A stretch of 59,610 bases of DNA, taken from a virus. The DNA is taken from positions 1 to 59,610 of IMG/VR virus record IMGVR_UViG_3300029922_000075; one strand, given 5' to 3'. Both the position numbers and the translations under genes were made by a program. Under the pieces are notes generated by a model. That model made no database searches, was not told the origin of the DNA, and saw only the letters and a program-made list of their open reading frames with translations. Below, one piece after another: positions 37,432 to 45,208 of this stretch (its first letter is position 1; the number at the start of each line of letters is the position of its first letter).

Positions 37432-37659
37432 TTAGATTAAGCTTTTTTGCTGCTCTTTTTTAAGTTCAGTATATATTATGGTATACCAGTCTTTAGCTGT
37501 ATCATCTCCTACTAACATGTACCACTTATTACTGATTTCAACAACAGCAATCTGGTGTTCTTTACCTAAGCCTTTATTTATGAAATCTGCTAATTCCATA
37601 GCTTGATCCAGTGTAGTTTGCATACTCATCCAGATAATGTTAAATTTAATAGTTTTCAT
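37432..37659 (-). CDS. Small hypothetical protein (75 aa)
   Basis: MKTIKFNIIWMSMQTTLDQA...ELADFINKGLGKEHQIAVVE has an alternating helix-strand pattern. AAAAACTCACAAATA lies directly before the ATG. Unrecognised. Confidence 0.55.
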   Translation of the reverse strand: MKTIKFNIIWMSMQTTLDQAMELADFINKGLGKEHQIAVVEISNKWYMLVGDDTAKDWYTIIYTELKKEQQKSLI

Positions 37660-37692
37660 TATTTGTGAGTTTTTACTATGAATTGATGAATT

Positions 37693-37992
37693 TTATATCT
37701 GTAGCTTTGCTATTTCTACATCTAAACGATCTATCCTTATCTGTATAGATTGAGTTAGATCTTTTTTTGTAAAAGTAAATCCTGGCACATTAGCAATATA
37801 ACCTTCTCCAAACCAATATTCCTTATATGGAGCCATTGTTTTAAATACTGTGGATATGTACAAACATAGTCCTATATCCATATAAGCTTTGAATAAAGCA
37901 TCATTAAATCTATTATAAGAAGACTTCTTATGCTTCTCAAGCATATCATTGTATGCTTTCCTAGTCTTTCTGAGTATTTGAAGTTTTGTCAT
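37693..37992 (-). CDS. Small basic protein (99 aa)
   Basis: MTKLQILRKTRKAYNDMLEK, basic and helical, with an aromatic middle (YKEYWFGEGYIANVPGFTF). TTAAAACCCCTCACC precedes the ATG. Its overall layout resembles small phage helical proteins; function unknown. Confidence 0.55.
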   Translation of the reverse strand: MTKLQILRKTRKAYNDMLEKHKKSSYNRFNDALFKAYMDIGLCLYISTVFKTMAPYKEYWFGEGYIANVPGFTFTKKDLTQSIQIRIDRLDVEIAKLQI

Positions 37993-38123
37993 GGTGAGGG
38001 GTTTTAACTATAATGTATGTAGACCTATTCTTGTTTTGTGTTTGAGCTTTTAGAGGAATAAGGGGAATATATGCCTGGAACCCTTACCACCACTCACTTA
38101 CAGTTTATTATTTCAAGTAAAAT

Positions 38124-38312
38124 TTAGTCTAGATAATTAACTCCAGATCTTCTTTCTACACTATTCATTCTTCCAGTAAGTACAAACACTTCAGCTTTAA
38201 GATCTCCTATCTTATCCTCAAGAGAATCAATAGTAGCTCTAAGCTCAGCTATCTCTTCAGATAATCTTTGCTCCATACTCTTCTTCATCTCTTCTTCAAA
38301 TGGATCTTGCAT
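38124..38312 (-). CDS. Small coiled-coil protein (62 aa)
   Basis: MQDPFEEEMKKSMEQRLSEE then a regular heptad coiled coil (ELRATIDSLEDKIGDLKAEV). Unrecognised. Confidence 0.5.
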   Translation of the reverse strand: MQDPFEEEMKKSMEQRLSEEIAELRATIDSLEDKIGDLKAEVFVLTGRMNSVERRSGVNYLD

Positions 38313-38347
38313 ATCTAAAGCTTTAAATGTTAAATAAATAATAAGTT

Positions 38348-38392
38348 ACTGGAGTCTTATATACTAATCTGTAAACAGTTAGTTGCTCCAGT
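38348..38392. ncRNA. Array element 10
   Basis: ACTGGAG (38348-38354) pairs perfectly with CTCCAGT (38386-38392); CTG-TAAA-CAG lies inside. Confidence 0.45.
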
Positions 38393-38398
38393 GGTTGG

Positions 38399-38468
38399 TG
38401 AACTATAGAGCATTCGCTGCTCATACTTACTTGTGCATAGTTTACTTTATGCTCAAAAAGATAGTTCA
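38399..38468. ncRNA. Array element 11 (three-way junction)
   Basis: TGAACTAT (38399-38406) pairs with ATAGTTCA (38461-38468). Inside are GAGC/GCTC (38408-38422) and GCATA/TATGC (38435-38452), the same layout as elements 7-9. Confidence 0.55.
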
Positions 38469-38589
38469 TATTATACTTGACAGATTCTTTATTGTCATTT
38501 AGTTCCTTCTGCCAAAGCTAACTATAATGGTGAGTGTTAATGAAGATCTACTCAAGTACTAATACTTATGCATTAGCAGTTAAACAAGA

Positions 38590-38647
38590 GCTACTAGGAA
38601 TCTAAATAGAGGTGCATGTACCTTGAACCTATTTATATCCTAGTAGC
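38590..38647. ncRNA. Array element 12 (10 bp stem)
   Basis: GCTACTAGGA (38590-38599) pairs perfectly with TCCTAGTAGC (38638-38647). Inside, AAATAG/CTATTT and AGGT/ACCT nest in one arm. Confidence 0.6.
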
Positions 38648-38689
38648 AGAAGTTTAATGTTATTGTACTGAAGAGGGATAAGAGCAGCT

Positions 38690-38735
38690 ATTACTATCTT
38701 GAGGTTGGCTGTCCTCGACTTCTGGATATAGTAAT
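38690..38735. ncRNA. Array element 13
   Basis: ATTACTAT (38690-38697) pairs perfectly with ATAGTAAT (38728-38735), with GAGG/CCTC inside. Confidence 0.45.
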
Positions 38736-38931
38736 CACAACCAGCCTTGTGCTGTACTCTGCTCCATATACTTTATTTTACATTTAAAGCTTGTCAGGTT
38801 TCAAGATATAGATTAAAGCTACTGCAAGTGCTAACATGGAGTCTTTATCTGTCAAGTAGTATTCGTCAATACTCACCCCTTCACAGAGAATCTATGCTTA
38901 TGATAGGATATTCTTTTGCATCAATCAGTTA

Positions 38932-39062
38932 GATGTGTAGCTAAGATACAAGAACTATCAATTAACCCTTGCAGTAGCCCTAAGACTTTGTTTTATAACT
39001 ATAAGGTAACATTCGTTGTACGTCATTTAGAGAGATGCCAATTAACTATATGTATACACATC
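38932..39062. ncRNA. Array element 14
   Basis: GATGTGTA (38932-38939) pairs perfectly with TACACATC (39055-39062), enclosing 115 bases. Confidence 0.4.
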
Positions 39063-39119
39063 CCTCTGCATCAATAACCAGTAATGGATATTCCTGGCTA
39101 GGACCAAATAAGAAGTGAA

Positions 39120-39146
39120 GGGAGCACAGCCTAAGCTGCAACTCCC
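39120..39146 (-). terminator. Hairpin terminator candidate
   Basis: GGGAG (39146-39142) pairs with CTCCC (39124-39120) on the minus strand with further GCAG/CTGT pairing inside, followed by TTCACTTCTTATTT. It lies 11 bases after the 150-residue gene. Confidence 0.55.
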
Positions 39147-39157
39147 TCCAACCACTA

Positions 39158-39610
39158 TTACATTGTTGCTACTAAAGAGCCTTTCAATGAGTTAAGCTTA
39201 CGCATAACTTCCTCTTGGATGGCTTCAATATCAACCCTTAAGCCAATAAGCTTAGGATCATATGCCACTTTAGTAATAGGATTAATACCCTCTTGAGGTA
39301 TGAATGTGCATACTACCGGTAAACCACTACCAGGCAAAGCAGGAATGCCTTGACCAAATACACTGCTCCTATAGCAGAATGGCCTTAACAATTTACCTGC
39401 ACTATCTTTGATAGACAGAACAGTATCTGCTGATTTAGCATTACGCTGGCTACCGTCCTTCTTGGTGTCAAAGGCATTCTCTACCTTAAGTAGCATTACC
39501 TTAACATCGAAGGAATTATCATCTCTGGCAGTGGTAAACATGCTGCCAAAGGTTGTACTAACTGATGATACTTGAGCTACTTCAGTAGCTTCTTTTTTGG
39601 CTGTGACCAT
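39158..39610 (-). CDS. First leftward gene: hypothetical protein (150 aa)
   Basis: A soluble protein with NSFDVKVMLLKVENAFDTKK, then beta-rich segments (FCYRSSVFGQGIPALPGSG, PVVCTFIPQEGI) and an EIQEEVMRKLNSL-like helical end. AAAACTCACAGATC precedes the ATG and a hairpin follows the stop, so it looks like an independently expressed early gene. The beta pattern could fit a small binding protein; no family recognised. Confidence 0.6.
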   Translation of the reverse strand: MVTAKKEATEVAQVSSVSTTFGSMFTTARDDNSFDVKVMLLKVENAFDTKKDGSQRNAKSADTVLSIKDSAGKLLRPFCYRSSVFGQGIPALPGSGLPVVCTFIPQEGINPITKVAYDPKLIGLRVDIEAIQEEVMRKLNSLKGSLVATM

Positions 39611-39640
39611 GATCTGTGAGTTTTACTGATGAACTATAAT

Positions 39641-39703
39641 CCTGGGGATTGTTCACATTCAAAAGTCCAAAGTAGACTTAGAAAGACCCTCATGTACCCC
39701 AGG
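39641..39703. ncRNA. Array element 15 in the divergent leader
   Basis: CCTGGGG (39641-39647) pairs with CCCCAGG (39697-39703), with AAGTC/GACTT (39663-39678) inside. It lies just upstream of the leftward gene at 39158-39610. Confidence 0.5.
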
Positions 39704-40356
39704 CACCAAGAAGACAGCATTAGGTAGGGGGGTAGGTTTGATGCCAGGTACCTATGCCAGTAACAATAAAAGTACCAACACCAGTACTAGTAAGCCCATT
39801 TAATAAAATTTTAAAAAATTTTTTTAACTATAACCTATACCGGCTTTCAAAAGTGCCCTCGCCAACCATAAGCCTATAACCTAATATAGGCCCATTATAA
39901 GCTCATAGCCTTATATAGTCAAGCAATATATTTACCATTCCAGTAGGAAAGTAAACCTGTTACTTTACAAAAAATATTCTTTGAAATCATTCTCATTGAC
40001 TATCAACTACTTACATTATTTAGTACGCTAAAACTATACTTAAAGCTACATGGATCCTTTATTTTGCTTATCTTTGTATCCGTTAGCAGCTTAATAGTTA
40101 CCGGCTTTGAGGGTCCCAGAGGGATAGATAGAAGCCTAGACAGAGGGTTGGCCTAGTCAAATAGACATTATGGTGTTGTCCCCTCTAGCTAACAAAAATG
40201 ACTTACAAGAATGAATACTCTGGGGTAGCAGTTAGATTACCGGTGCTACTGGAAGGCTTAAAACGGCAGAGGATAAGTTAGTAAGTTAAAATCGCAATCA
40301 AGTAATTGGTTGTCAAAAGTCACTGAAGTGAGGGGAGATATTGTATAATAGTAACA
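39704..40356. other. Divergent intergenic region between the two arms
   Basis: Genes to the left run leftward and genes to the right run rightward, so promoters for both arms are expected here. Poly-A/T (39795-39825) and a TATCTTTG (-7-like, 40069-40076, no clear -33 box) are visible. AGAGGG (40142-40147) pairs with CCCTCT (40181-40186). Apart from the 27-codon ORF at 40198 I see no gene. Confidence 0.45.
40198..40281 (+). CDS. Possible leader peptide (27 aa)
   Basis: ATG at 40198, TAG at 40279-40281: MTYKNEYSGVAVRLPVLLEG then LKRQRIS. It lies 75 bases upstream of the HTH gene on the same strand. The basic, compact sequence is plausible but there is no independent support. Confidence 0.3.
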   Translation: MTYKNEYSGVAVRLPVLLEGLKRQRIS

Positions 40357-40776
40357 ATGAAGAAACAAATAAATGATCAATTCATATCATCAGAATACGA
40401 ATTTTATAAGTTCTATTTTAATGTAATGAATATCAGAAGGTTAAAGAAGTTTAGGCTAACAGGCCATGAGATTCAGCTAATCTCAATAATCTGTAGTAAG
40501 CCTATGGAGTACTTTCTTGATAAAAAGAAGAGTAAGAATTATCAATCAAAGAATTTTGAGCTAGCTAAAGAACTAAAAGTAACTAGGTCAGCGTTATATA
40601 ATTTAAGATCCTCTATTATAACTAAGGGAATATTAATAGAAGATGAGGATAGCTTACTAAGCTTTCCTAAAGAGATTCAGGTACTTAGGCGGGTAATAAA
40701 GGATAACTTAGCCAAGGATCAGAAGTTTGAGTTTGATTATGTATTTAATTTCACAATAGAAGAACAAGTAAAATGA
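40357..40776 (+). CDS. Helix-turn-helix protein, first late-arm gene (139 aa)
   Basis: FELAKELKVTRSALYNLRSSIITKGIL at about residues 72-98 is a winged-helix or HTH DNA-binding segment; the first part is basic and aromatic. As the first gene of the rightward arm it may regulate late transcription or act in packaging site recognition. No specific family recognised. Stop overlaps the next ATG. Confidence 0.6.
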   Translation: MKKQINDQFISSEYEFYKFYFNVMNIRRLKKFRLTGHEIQLISIICSKPMEYFLDKKKSKNYQSKNFELAKELKVTRSALYNLRSSIITKGILIEDEDSLLSFPKEIQVLRRVIKDNLAKDQKFEFDYVFNFTIEEQVK

Positions 40777-40991
40777 CAAACATAACAACTCTTAAAGATG
40801 ATATAGAGTTGGGTATTAAAGCTTTCGTAGAAGAAAAAGGTAAGCGCCCAACCTATATTGTTCTTGGTAGAGATACTTATTTACTGCTAAAGACAATTCA
40901 TGATATACCACCAGATGAAGAGATACCGGTATATGCAGGATATATGGTTCATATTAAACCAACAGAAGAAAACCTCATAGAGTTTATTTGA
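40773..40991 (+). CDS. Small hypothetical protein (72 aa)
   Basis: Starts MTNITTLKDDIELGIKAFVE; the part PTYIVLGRDTYLLLKTIHDI has a strand-helix pattern common in small phage proteins. ATGA overlap with the HTH gene. Unrecognised. Confidence 0.6.
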   Translation: MTNITTLKDDIELGIKAFVEEKGKRPTYIVLGRDTYLLLKTIHDIPPDEEIPVYAGYMVHIKPTEENLIEFI

Positions 40992-41057
40992 TGGAAGAAC
41001 TTAATTAACAAAGACCTTTAACTATATGTATAGAACATATACCAAAAGCTAAATCGA

Positions 41058-41243
41058 ATGAATAAAAATCTTATAGAACTAAAGACTGACGGGTTATATA
41101 GAGAAGACGGATCTAAAATATCTTTAGTAGAAGCTAGAATTATACTCGCCGGACTAAGGAATAATGATAAAGACGAAGTGCTGAATAAGCTAAATGGAAG
41201 AAATTTACCAGAAGGTAGCAGAGAAGTTAGGGGTACCCATTAA
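41058..41243 (+). CDS. Small hypothetical protein (61 aa)
   Basis: MNKNLIELKTDGLYREDGSK then a charged helix. Its last 50 bases overlap the next gene in another frame, so the extreme C-terminus (EGSREVRGTH) is constrained. Unrecognised. Confidence 0.5.
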   Translation: MNKNLIELKTDGLYREDGSKISLVEARIILAGLRNNDKDEVLNKLNGRNLPEGSREVRGTH

Positions 41244-41505
41244 TATAGTTAAACATTGTATTGACCATAAGTATTGGTGGATAAGAAAGAACTTAGCTGA
41301 AGGTACATATCCTGCAATCCTAGATAATCATTTTGGCACCTTTGGTATAATACCATACAAACTAAAAGGCTTAATAGATTACCCATTAACACGAGCAGTA
41401 GCAAAGAAACAAGATAGCACTAAAGCAATTAATGCATTAGATAAAGCAAAAGAATGGTACAAAGTAGTAGCAACTTATAAACAAAAACGAAAAAGAAAGA
41501 AATGA
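41194..41505 (+). CDS. Small basic protein (103 aa)
   Basis: MEEIYQKVAEKLGVPINIVK...YWWIRKNLAE is helical, followed by a Pro/Gly middle (NHFGTFGIIPYKLKGLIDYP) and a Lys/Arg-rich end (KQKRKRKK). Nucleic-acid or scaffold binding is possible by charge. ATGA overlap with the next gene. Confidence 0.6.
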   Translation: MEEIYQKVAEKLGVPINIVKHCIDHKYWWIRKNLAEGTYPAILDNHFGTFGIIPYKLKGLIDYPLTRAVAKKQDSTKAINALDKAKEWYKVVATYKQKRKRKK

Positions 41506-42119
41506 AAGATGAACCAATAGTAAGTGATATGTCAAAAAGTAATGGTGGCACTCCACTTATTTTAACAAGTAAGGATGGATTTGAGAGGGAACAAGAATCT
41601 CTTAAACTGGCCCAGGAAGAAGTAGAAAAATACAATAGGGAAACTGAGGCAATGTCAGATATACCTGAGCCTATTAAAAATAGGTCTTATGTTAATGGTA
41701 ATATCGTGGTTAAACTTTTTAAAGAGGATCACGCTAGGATAGCAAAAACTGTAACTAACCAGTTAAATAGTGAACCTCTGTTAATTAAAAGCATATCAAA
41801 AATAGCAGTAGATGTACCATCTTCATCTGCATATGGAAGTCATAAGATAGTAGACAATCCACTACCTTATTTATTTGAGGGTGTAGTAGTAGCAATGGAT
41901 CCAAAGATTAATGAGAATAGTAATCTGAGTGCTAAACTAGAAGTAGGTAATATTATTCAAATGATTTCTTTTGATCTTAAAAGTGATCGTTATTATCCAT
42001 TTAAGAATCAACGTGATTTAGTTACTATGGATGATTATAGCTTTAGTAATTATGAAGGCTATGCATTAGTATCAGCATCAATGATAGAATCAATTTCAAC
42101 TAAAAGGTTTATAGGATAA
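41502..42119 (+). CDS. Hypothetical protein with GroES-like C-terminal pattern (205 aa)
   Basis: Disordered acidic first 65 residues, then a beta domain: LFEGVVVAMDPKINENS, KLEVGNIIQMIS and EGYALVSASMIESI. This order (VVAM..., VGNxI..., IxxI) resembles co-chaperonin GroES/gp31 folds, which help fold capsid proteins, but the resemblance is weak and from pattern only. It precedes the envelope and lysis genes. Confidence 0.45.
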   Translation: MKDEPIVSDMSKSNGGTPLILTSKDGFEREQESLKLAQEEVEKYNRETEAMSDIPEPIKNRSYVNGNIVVKLFKEDHARIAKTVTNQLNSEPLLIKSISKIAVDVPSSSAYGSHKIVDNPLPYLFEGVVVAMDPKINENSNLSAKLEVGNIIQMISFDLKSDRYYPFKNQRDLVTMDDYSFSNYEGYALVSASMIESISTKRFIG

Positions 42120-42679
42120 TGAAAAAACTATTCACAGTACTAGCATTATTCTTTTCTTTTGCAGTAGGAGCACAAACTTTATGTAGTCAGTATATGCAGA
42201 AGTATGACTCTACATGGACTACAGAACAGTATAGACTATCACTTAAAGCAAGTACAGTAAGATCCTCAATACCAGCAGTAGGTGTGCCTTCATTTATGAT
42301 AGTAGCTGCACCAGCAGTATCATTAAGTTTCTCAGAATTTGAGGTTTCTAAGAACTCAATAGTTCCAGCAGGGACTCTAGCACCTACTTTAGGGTATGAT
42401 ATAATCTTTGGCACAGGCACAAGAAATGCTAATAACACCTGCACAGTAGATCAAGACTTTAGTATAGGAATAGCAGCTAGTGGTGGAGTAAGCTTAAATG
42501 GTGGTAAAGCCTCCATAGGTACTGCTGTTGTTGGTGGTACATTGGGCTTCAAGCAGTATGGAAAACTATTTGCTGGATATGACATAGCAAATAAGACTCC
42601 GGCATTTGGGGTAGCTTTAAGCATTAGTACTTTCACCTTTACGCAGGGAGATAAGTTCACTTACATACTTAAGTACTAA
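42119..42679 (+). CDS. Exported protein, probable small outer-membrane beta-barrel (186 aa)
   Basis: MKKLFTVLALFFSFAVGAQ is a Sec signal peptide ending in VGAQ, typical of Bacteroidota. The mature part is built of alternating Gly/Ala and hydrophobic residues (SIGIAASGGVSLNGGKASIG, TVVGGTLGFKQYGKLFAGYD-like), and ends in a strand closing with Tyr (FTQGDKFTYILKY), as in beta-barrel proteins. It lies directly before the lysozyme gene (stop TAA overlaps ATG), so roles in lysis (a spanin substitute) or in blocking superinfection are possible; neither is shown. Confidence 0.6.
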   Translation: MKKLFTVLALFFSFAVGAQTLCSQYMQKYDSTWTTEQYRLSLKASTVRSSIPAVGVPSFMIVAAPAVSLSFSEFEVSKNSIVPAGTLAPTLGYDIIFGTGTRNANNTCTVDQDFSIGIAASGGVSLNGGKASIGTAVVGGTLGFKQYGKLFAGYDIANKTPAFGVALSISTFTFTQGDKFTYILKY

Positions 42680-43281
42680 TGACAGATTTCAATATAGCCT
42701 TTCAGCTTACATTAGGTCATGAAGGTGGACTATCAGATAATTCAGTAGATCCAGGAGGATTAACATATAAGGGTATTTCACAGATAAACTTTCCTGGTTG
42801 GGAAGGATGGGATATAGTAGAGGCAGTAATGAAAAACTCTACTATAGAGAATGCTACTAAATACTTAGACACTAGTATTGTTCTACAGTCAAAGGTAAAG
42901 GATTTTTATCTAGCTCACTTCTGGATAGGCACTAATATACAGGCTATACCTACACAAGCTCTCGCTAACACATTATTTGATATAGCAGTTAATAATGGAG
43001 CTAGTACTTCAATTAGTTACTTACAAAAGTCCCTACAGCTTCTAGCTACAATATCTAGTGCTAGTAAAATAAGTATTGATGGAGTACTAGGAAGTAATAC
43101 TTTGTCTGTACTACAGAGCTACTTAGATAGTTATAAAACGCATGTAGGCAGAAGCCCTCTGCTAAATGAGCAGGTTATAATAAAGGTGATACACTACTTT
43201 CAAGTACAGAAGTATGTAGGTATTGTTCAAGCTAATGCAGATGAGGAAGTATTTCTTTATGGGTGGTTAGTTAGAGTATAG
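42679..43281 (+). CDS. Endolysin, GH108 N-acetylmuramidase
   Basis: Starts FNIAFQLTLGHEGGLSDNSVDPGGLTYKGIS: the EGG with catalytic Glu15 and the DPGGLTYKGI segment define glycosyl hydrolase family 108. FYLAHFWIGTNIQAIPTQAL and LFDIAVNNG continue the domain; SIDGVLGSNTL is the C-terminal peptidoglycan-binding-3 part. It cuts the glycan chain for lysis. Length 200 is standard. The stop is TAG. No clear holin is next to it. Confidence 0.85.
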   Translation: MTDFNIAFQLTLGHEGGLSDNSVDPGGLTYKGISQINFPGWEGWDIVEAVMKNSTIENATKYLDTSIVLQSKVKDFYLAHFWIGTNIQAIPTQALANTLFDIAVNNGASTSISYLQKSLQLLATISSASKISIDGVLGSNTLSVLQSYLDSYKTHVGRSPLLNEQVIIKVIHYFQVQKYVGIVQANADEEVFLYGWLVRV

Positions 43282-43311
43282 AATAAGAAGAAGAAAAAAG
43301 TAAATAATAAA

Positions 43312-44352
43312 ATGGAAAGCCAACAAAGAAAAATTGAACAAAGACTTACACACTTCAACAGACCAGATTTTGTTGATGCTCCTCTATATGTGATAGCAGT
43401 AGTATTTAATCCACAAAGATATAAGCGCCGGTGGGAGCTTTATAAGATATTTGAAAGGTATGTATTAGATACCAATGAAGCACACTTGTACACAGTAGAG
43501 TGTACATTTGGGGAAAGATCTAAAGTATATACAGAACAGATAACAGATAAGCATACAGTTATACATGTCCAGACAACTTCTGAATTATGGATAAAGGAAA
43601 ACTTAATAAACATAGGTATACAGCACCTACCAGAAGATTGGAAATATGTAGCATGGGTAGATGCAGATATACAATTTGCCAGGCATGATTGGGCAGGAGA
43701 AACTATCCAACAACTTCAGCATTATGACTTTGTTCAGATGTTCTCTCACTGTCAGGACCTAGATAGTAATAGTGTCCCAATTAATGGTAGAATGTTTGAT
43801 GGTTTTATGTACTCTTACATCAATAACATATCCTTTACCGGTGTACCACCTACTCCAGAGACAGTAGGCTTAAAGAAAATTAACACTTTGTATGGAGCAC
43901 AGACAGGTAAAATTTGGCACCCAGGCTTTGCTTGGGCAGCTAGAAAAGAAGCTATAAACAAAGTAGGTGGACTAATAGATTTTGCAGTAACAGGAGCAGC
44001 AGATAGGCATATGGCTCATGCTCTAGTAGGAGATGCTAGTGGATCTATAGAGGAGGTTACTAACGAAGAATATCGTAAAATGGTTCTTCGTTGGGGTGAT
44101 AACTGTGATAGATATATTAAAAGGAATGTAGGATTTGTACCTGGTTTAGTAAACCACTTCTTTCATGGTAACATACAGAATAGAAGGTACTATGATCGCT
44201 GGAAGATTTTACGTGAAAATGATTATAACCCATTCACTGATATAAAGAAAGATTGGCAAGGACTCTATCAACTTACAACAGAGAAGCCTAATCTAAGAGA
44301 TGGATTACGTGGTTACTTTAGGCAAAGGAATGAGGACCAGCTATCTGACTAA
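43312..44352 (+). CDS. GT-A type glycosyltransferase-like protein (346 aa)
   Basis: An N-terminal Rossmann-like start (PLYVIAVVFNP), WVDADIQF (about residue 117, a DxD-like metal and sugar-nucleotide site) and HPGFAWAARKEAINKVGGLIDF...GAADRHM (acceptor and catalytic part) fit family-2/GT-A glycosyltransferases. It could modify phage or host surface structures. The gene is in the same frame as the lysozyme upstream, separated by a TAG and 10 sense codons. Substrate unknown. Confidence 0.65.
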   Translation: MESQQRKIEQRLTHFNRPDFVDAPLYVIAVVFNPQRYKRRWELYKIFERYVLDTNEAHLYTVECTFGERSKVYTEQITDKHTVIHVQTTSELWIKENLINIGIQHLPEDWKYVAWVDADIQFARHDWAGETIQQLQHYDFVQMFSHCQDLDSNSVPINGRMFDGFMYSYINNISFTGVPPTPETVGLKKINTLYGAQTGKIWHPGFAWAARKEAINKVGGLIDFAVTGAADRHMAHALVGDASGSIEEVTNEEYRKMVLRWGDNCDRYIKRNVGFVPGLVNHFFHGNIQNRRYYDRWKILRENDYNPFTDIKKDWQGLYQLTTEKPNLRDGLRGYFRQRNEDQLSD

Positions 44353-44354
44353 GT

Positions 44355-44729
44355 ATGAGAAGGAAGATATACAAAAGCTCAACAGACTTAGAGATATATA
44401 ATGATATGGTCTCTTTCGTAGTAGGACCTACAATGGCTAAGATAGTTTCTAATTTGGAGCTAGACCCAAAAGTGTATATTGATACAGATGGTGCATCTAC
44501 AACTTATACCAAAGGAGAGGGAGTTCTAATACTCTTCTCAGAGGAGTGCCTATCAGTAGAGTACATAGCACATGAATGTGTACATGCAGCTAACTATGTG
44601 TTAGTTAATACTGGTATAAAGGTATCTACAAACTCTGATGAAGCTCATGCTTTTCTAGTTGGGCATTTAACTGGAAAGATACTTAGTGACTTAACAACAA
44701 AAGGAAAATATAAAATACCAGCAAGATGA
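44355..44729 (+). CDS. HExxH metalloprotease-like protein (124 aa)
   Basis: YIAHECVHAANYV (about residues 77-89) is a zincin HExxH motif, and NSDEAHAFLVGHL shortly after supplies a third ligand candidate. Small phage metalloproteases of this type exist; a role in envelope or capsid processing is possible. It lies between the glycosyltransferase and packaging genes. Stop overlaps the next ATG. Confidence 0.6.
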   Translation: MRRKIYKSSTDLEIYNDMVSFVVGPTMAKIVSNLELDPKVYIDTDGASTTYTKGEGVLILFSEECLSVEYIAHECVHAANYVLVNTGIKVSTNSDEAHAFLVGHLTGKILSDLTTKGKYKIPAR

Positions 44730-45208
44730 CAGAAAAAGAAACATTATACTATTTACTAGGTAAACTAGAGTCTAGTAAAGGTGGACTTACACAAGAAGAA
44801 GTAGATGGACTACTAGATATCATTAGATTAGGATTATCTTTACCTAATAGCGCTAAACTTCCCATAATAGGAACACCTTATACACAACCTATAGGACAAC
44901 CTTATATTCCTTATACTACTCCATCAACTCCTTATAATCCACCTTATATAGTTACTGGAGATATTTCTCATAGAACAGCTATTAATTTATATAGGATGGA
45001 AGAAGGTCAAACTAAAAACACTTTGGAAGATTATACTACTAATCTAAAATCTCCTAATGTATTAGATATATATCATGACGATAAGAAAGATCAAGATGAT
45101 AATCTCATAGGTTGGGCAAGAGTTGCTTTGAAGTCTGTAGAGCAGTGGAAAAATAGAACCTTAGAAAGTACACCTTTTATAGAGAATAAATGTCAATCTT
45201 CACAGTAA
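44726..45208 (+). CDS. Hypothetical protein with Pro/Tyr-rich linker (160 aa)
   Basis: A helical start, then a repetitive stretch (PYTQPIGQPYIPYTTPSTPY) at about residues 50-75 and a charged end. Such linkers join structural modules or bind partners. Position just before the terminase genes suggests packaging or head morphogenesis. It overlaps the next gene by 19 bases. Confidence 0.55.
   Translation: MTEKETLYYLLGKLESSKGGLTQEEVDGLLDIIRLGLSLPNSAKLPIIGTPYTQPIGQPYIPYTTPSTPYNPPYIVTGDISHRTAINLYRMEEGQTKNTLEDYTTNLKSPNVLDIYHDDKKDQDDNLIGWARVALKSVEQWKNRTLESTPFIENKCQSSQ

Larger units (their letters stand above)
38313..39119. other. Gene-free stretch with closed-stem elements
   Basis: No convincing gene lies here on either strand. 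Five closed-stem elements are listed separately; a hairpin AGTATT-CGTC-AATACT lies near 38860. It continues the architecture seen at 35.8-37.4 kb. Confidence 0.5.

Noticed and set aside
38747-38932. 61-codon plus-strand ORF
   Set aside because: Cys/Ser/Leu-rich shadow composition and overlap with stem-forming sequence, no gene-like context.
43279-44352. TAG between the lysozyme and the glycosyltransferase, with an open in-frame gap, as a recoded or suppressed stop
   Set aside because: TAG ends many genes here and TerL, portal and polymerase are full length with standard stops. Two other TAGs (25231, 26491) are also followed by open frames, but open gaps of about ten codons are common by chance.
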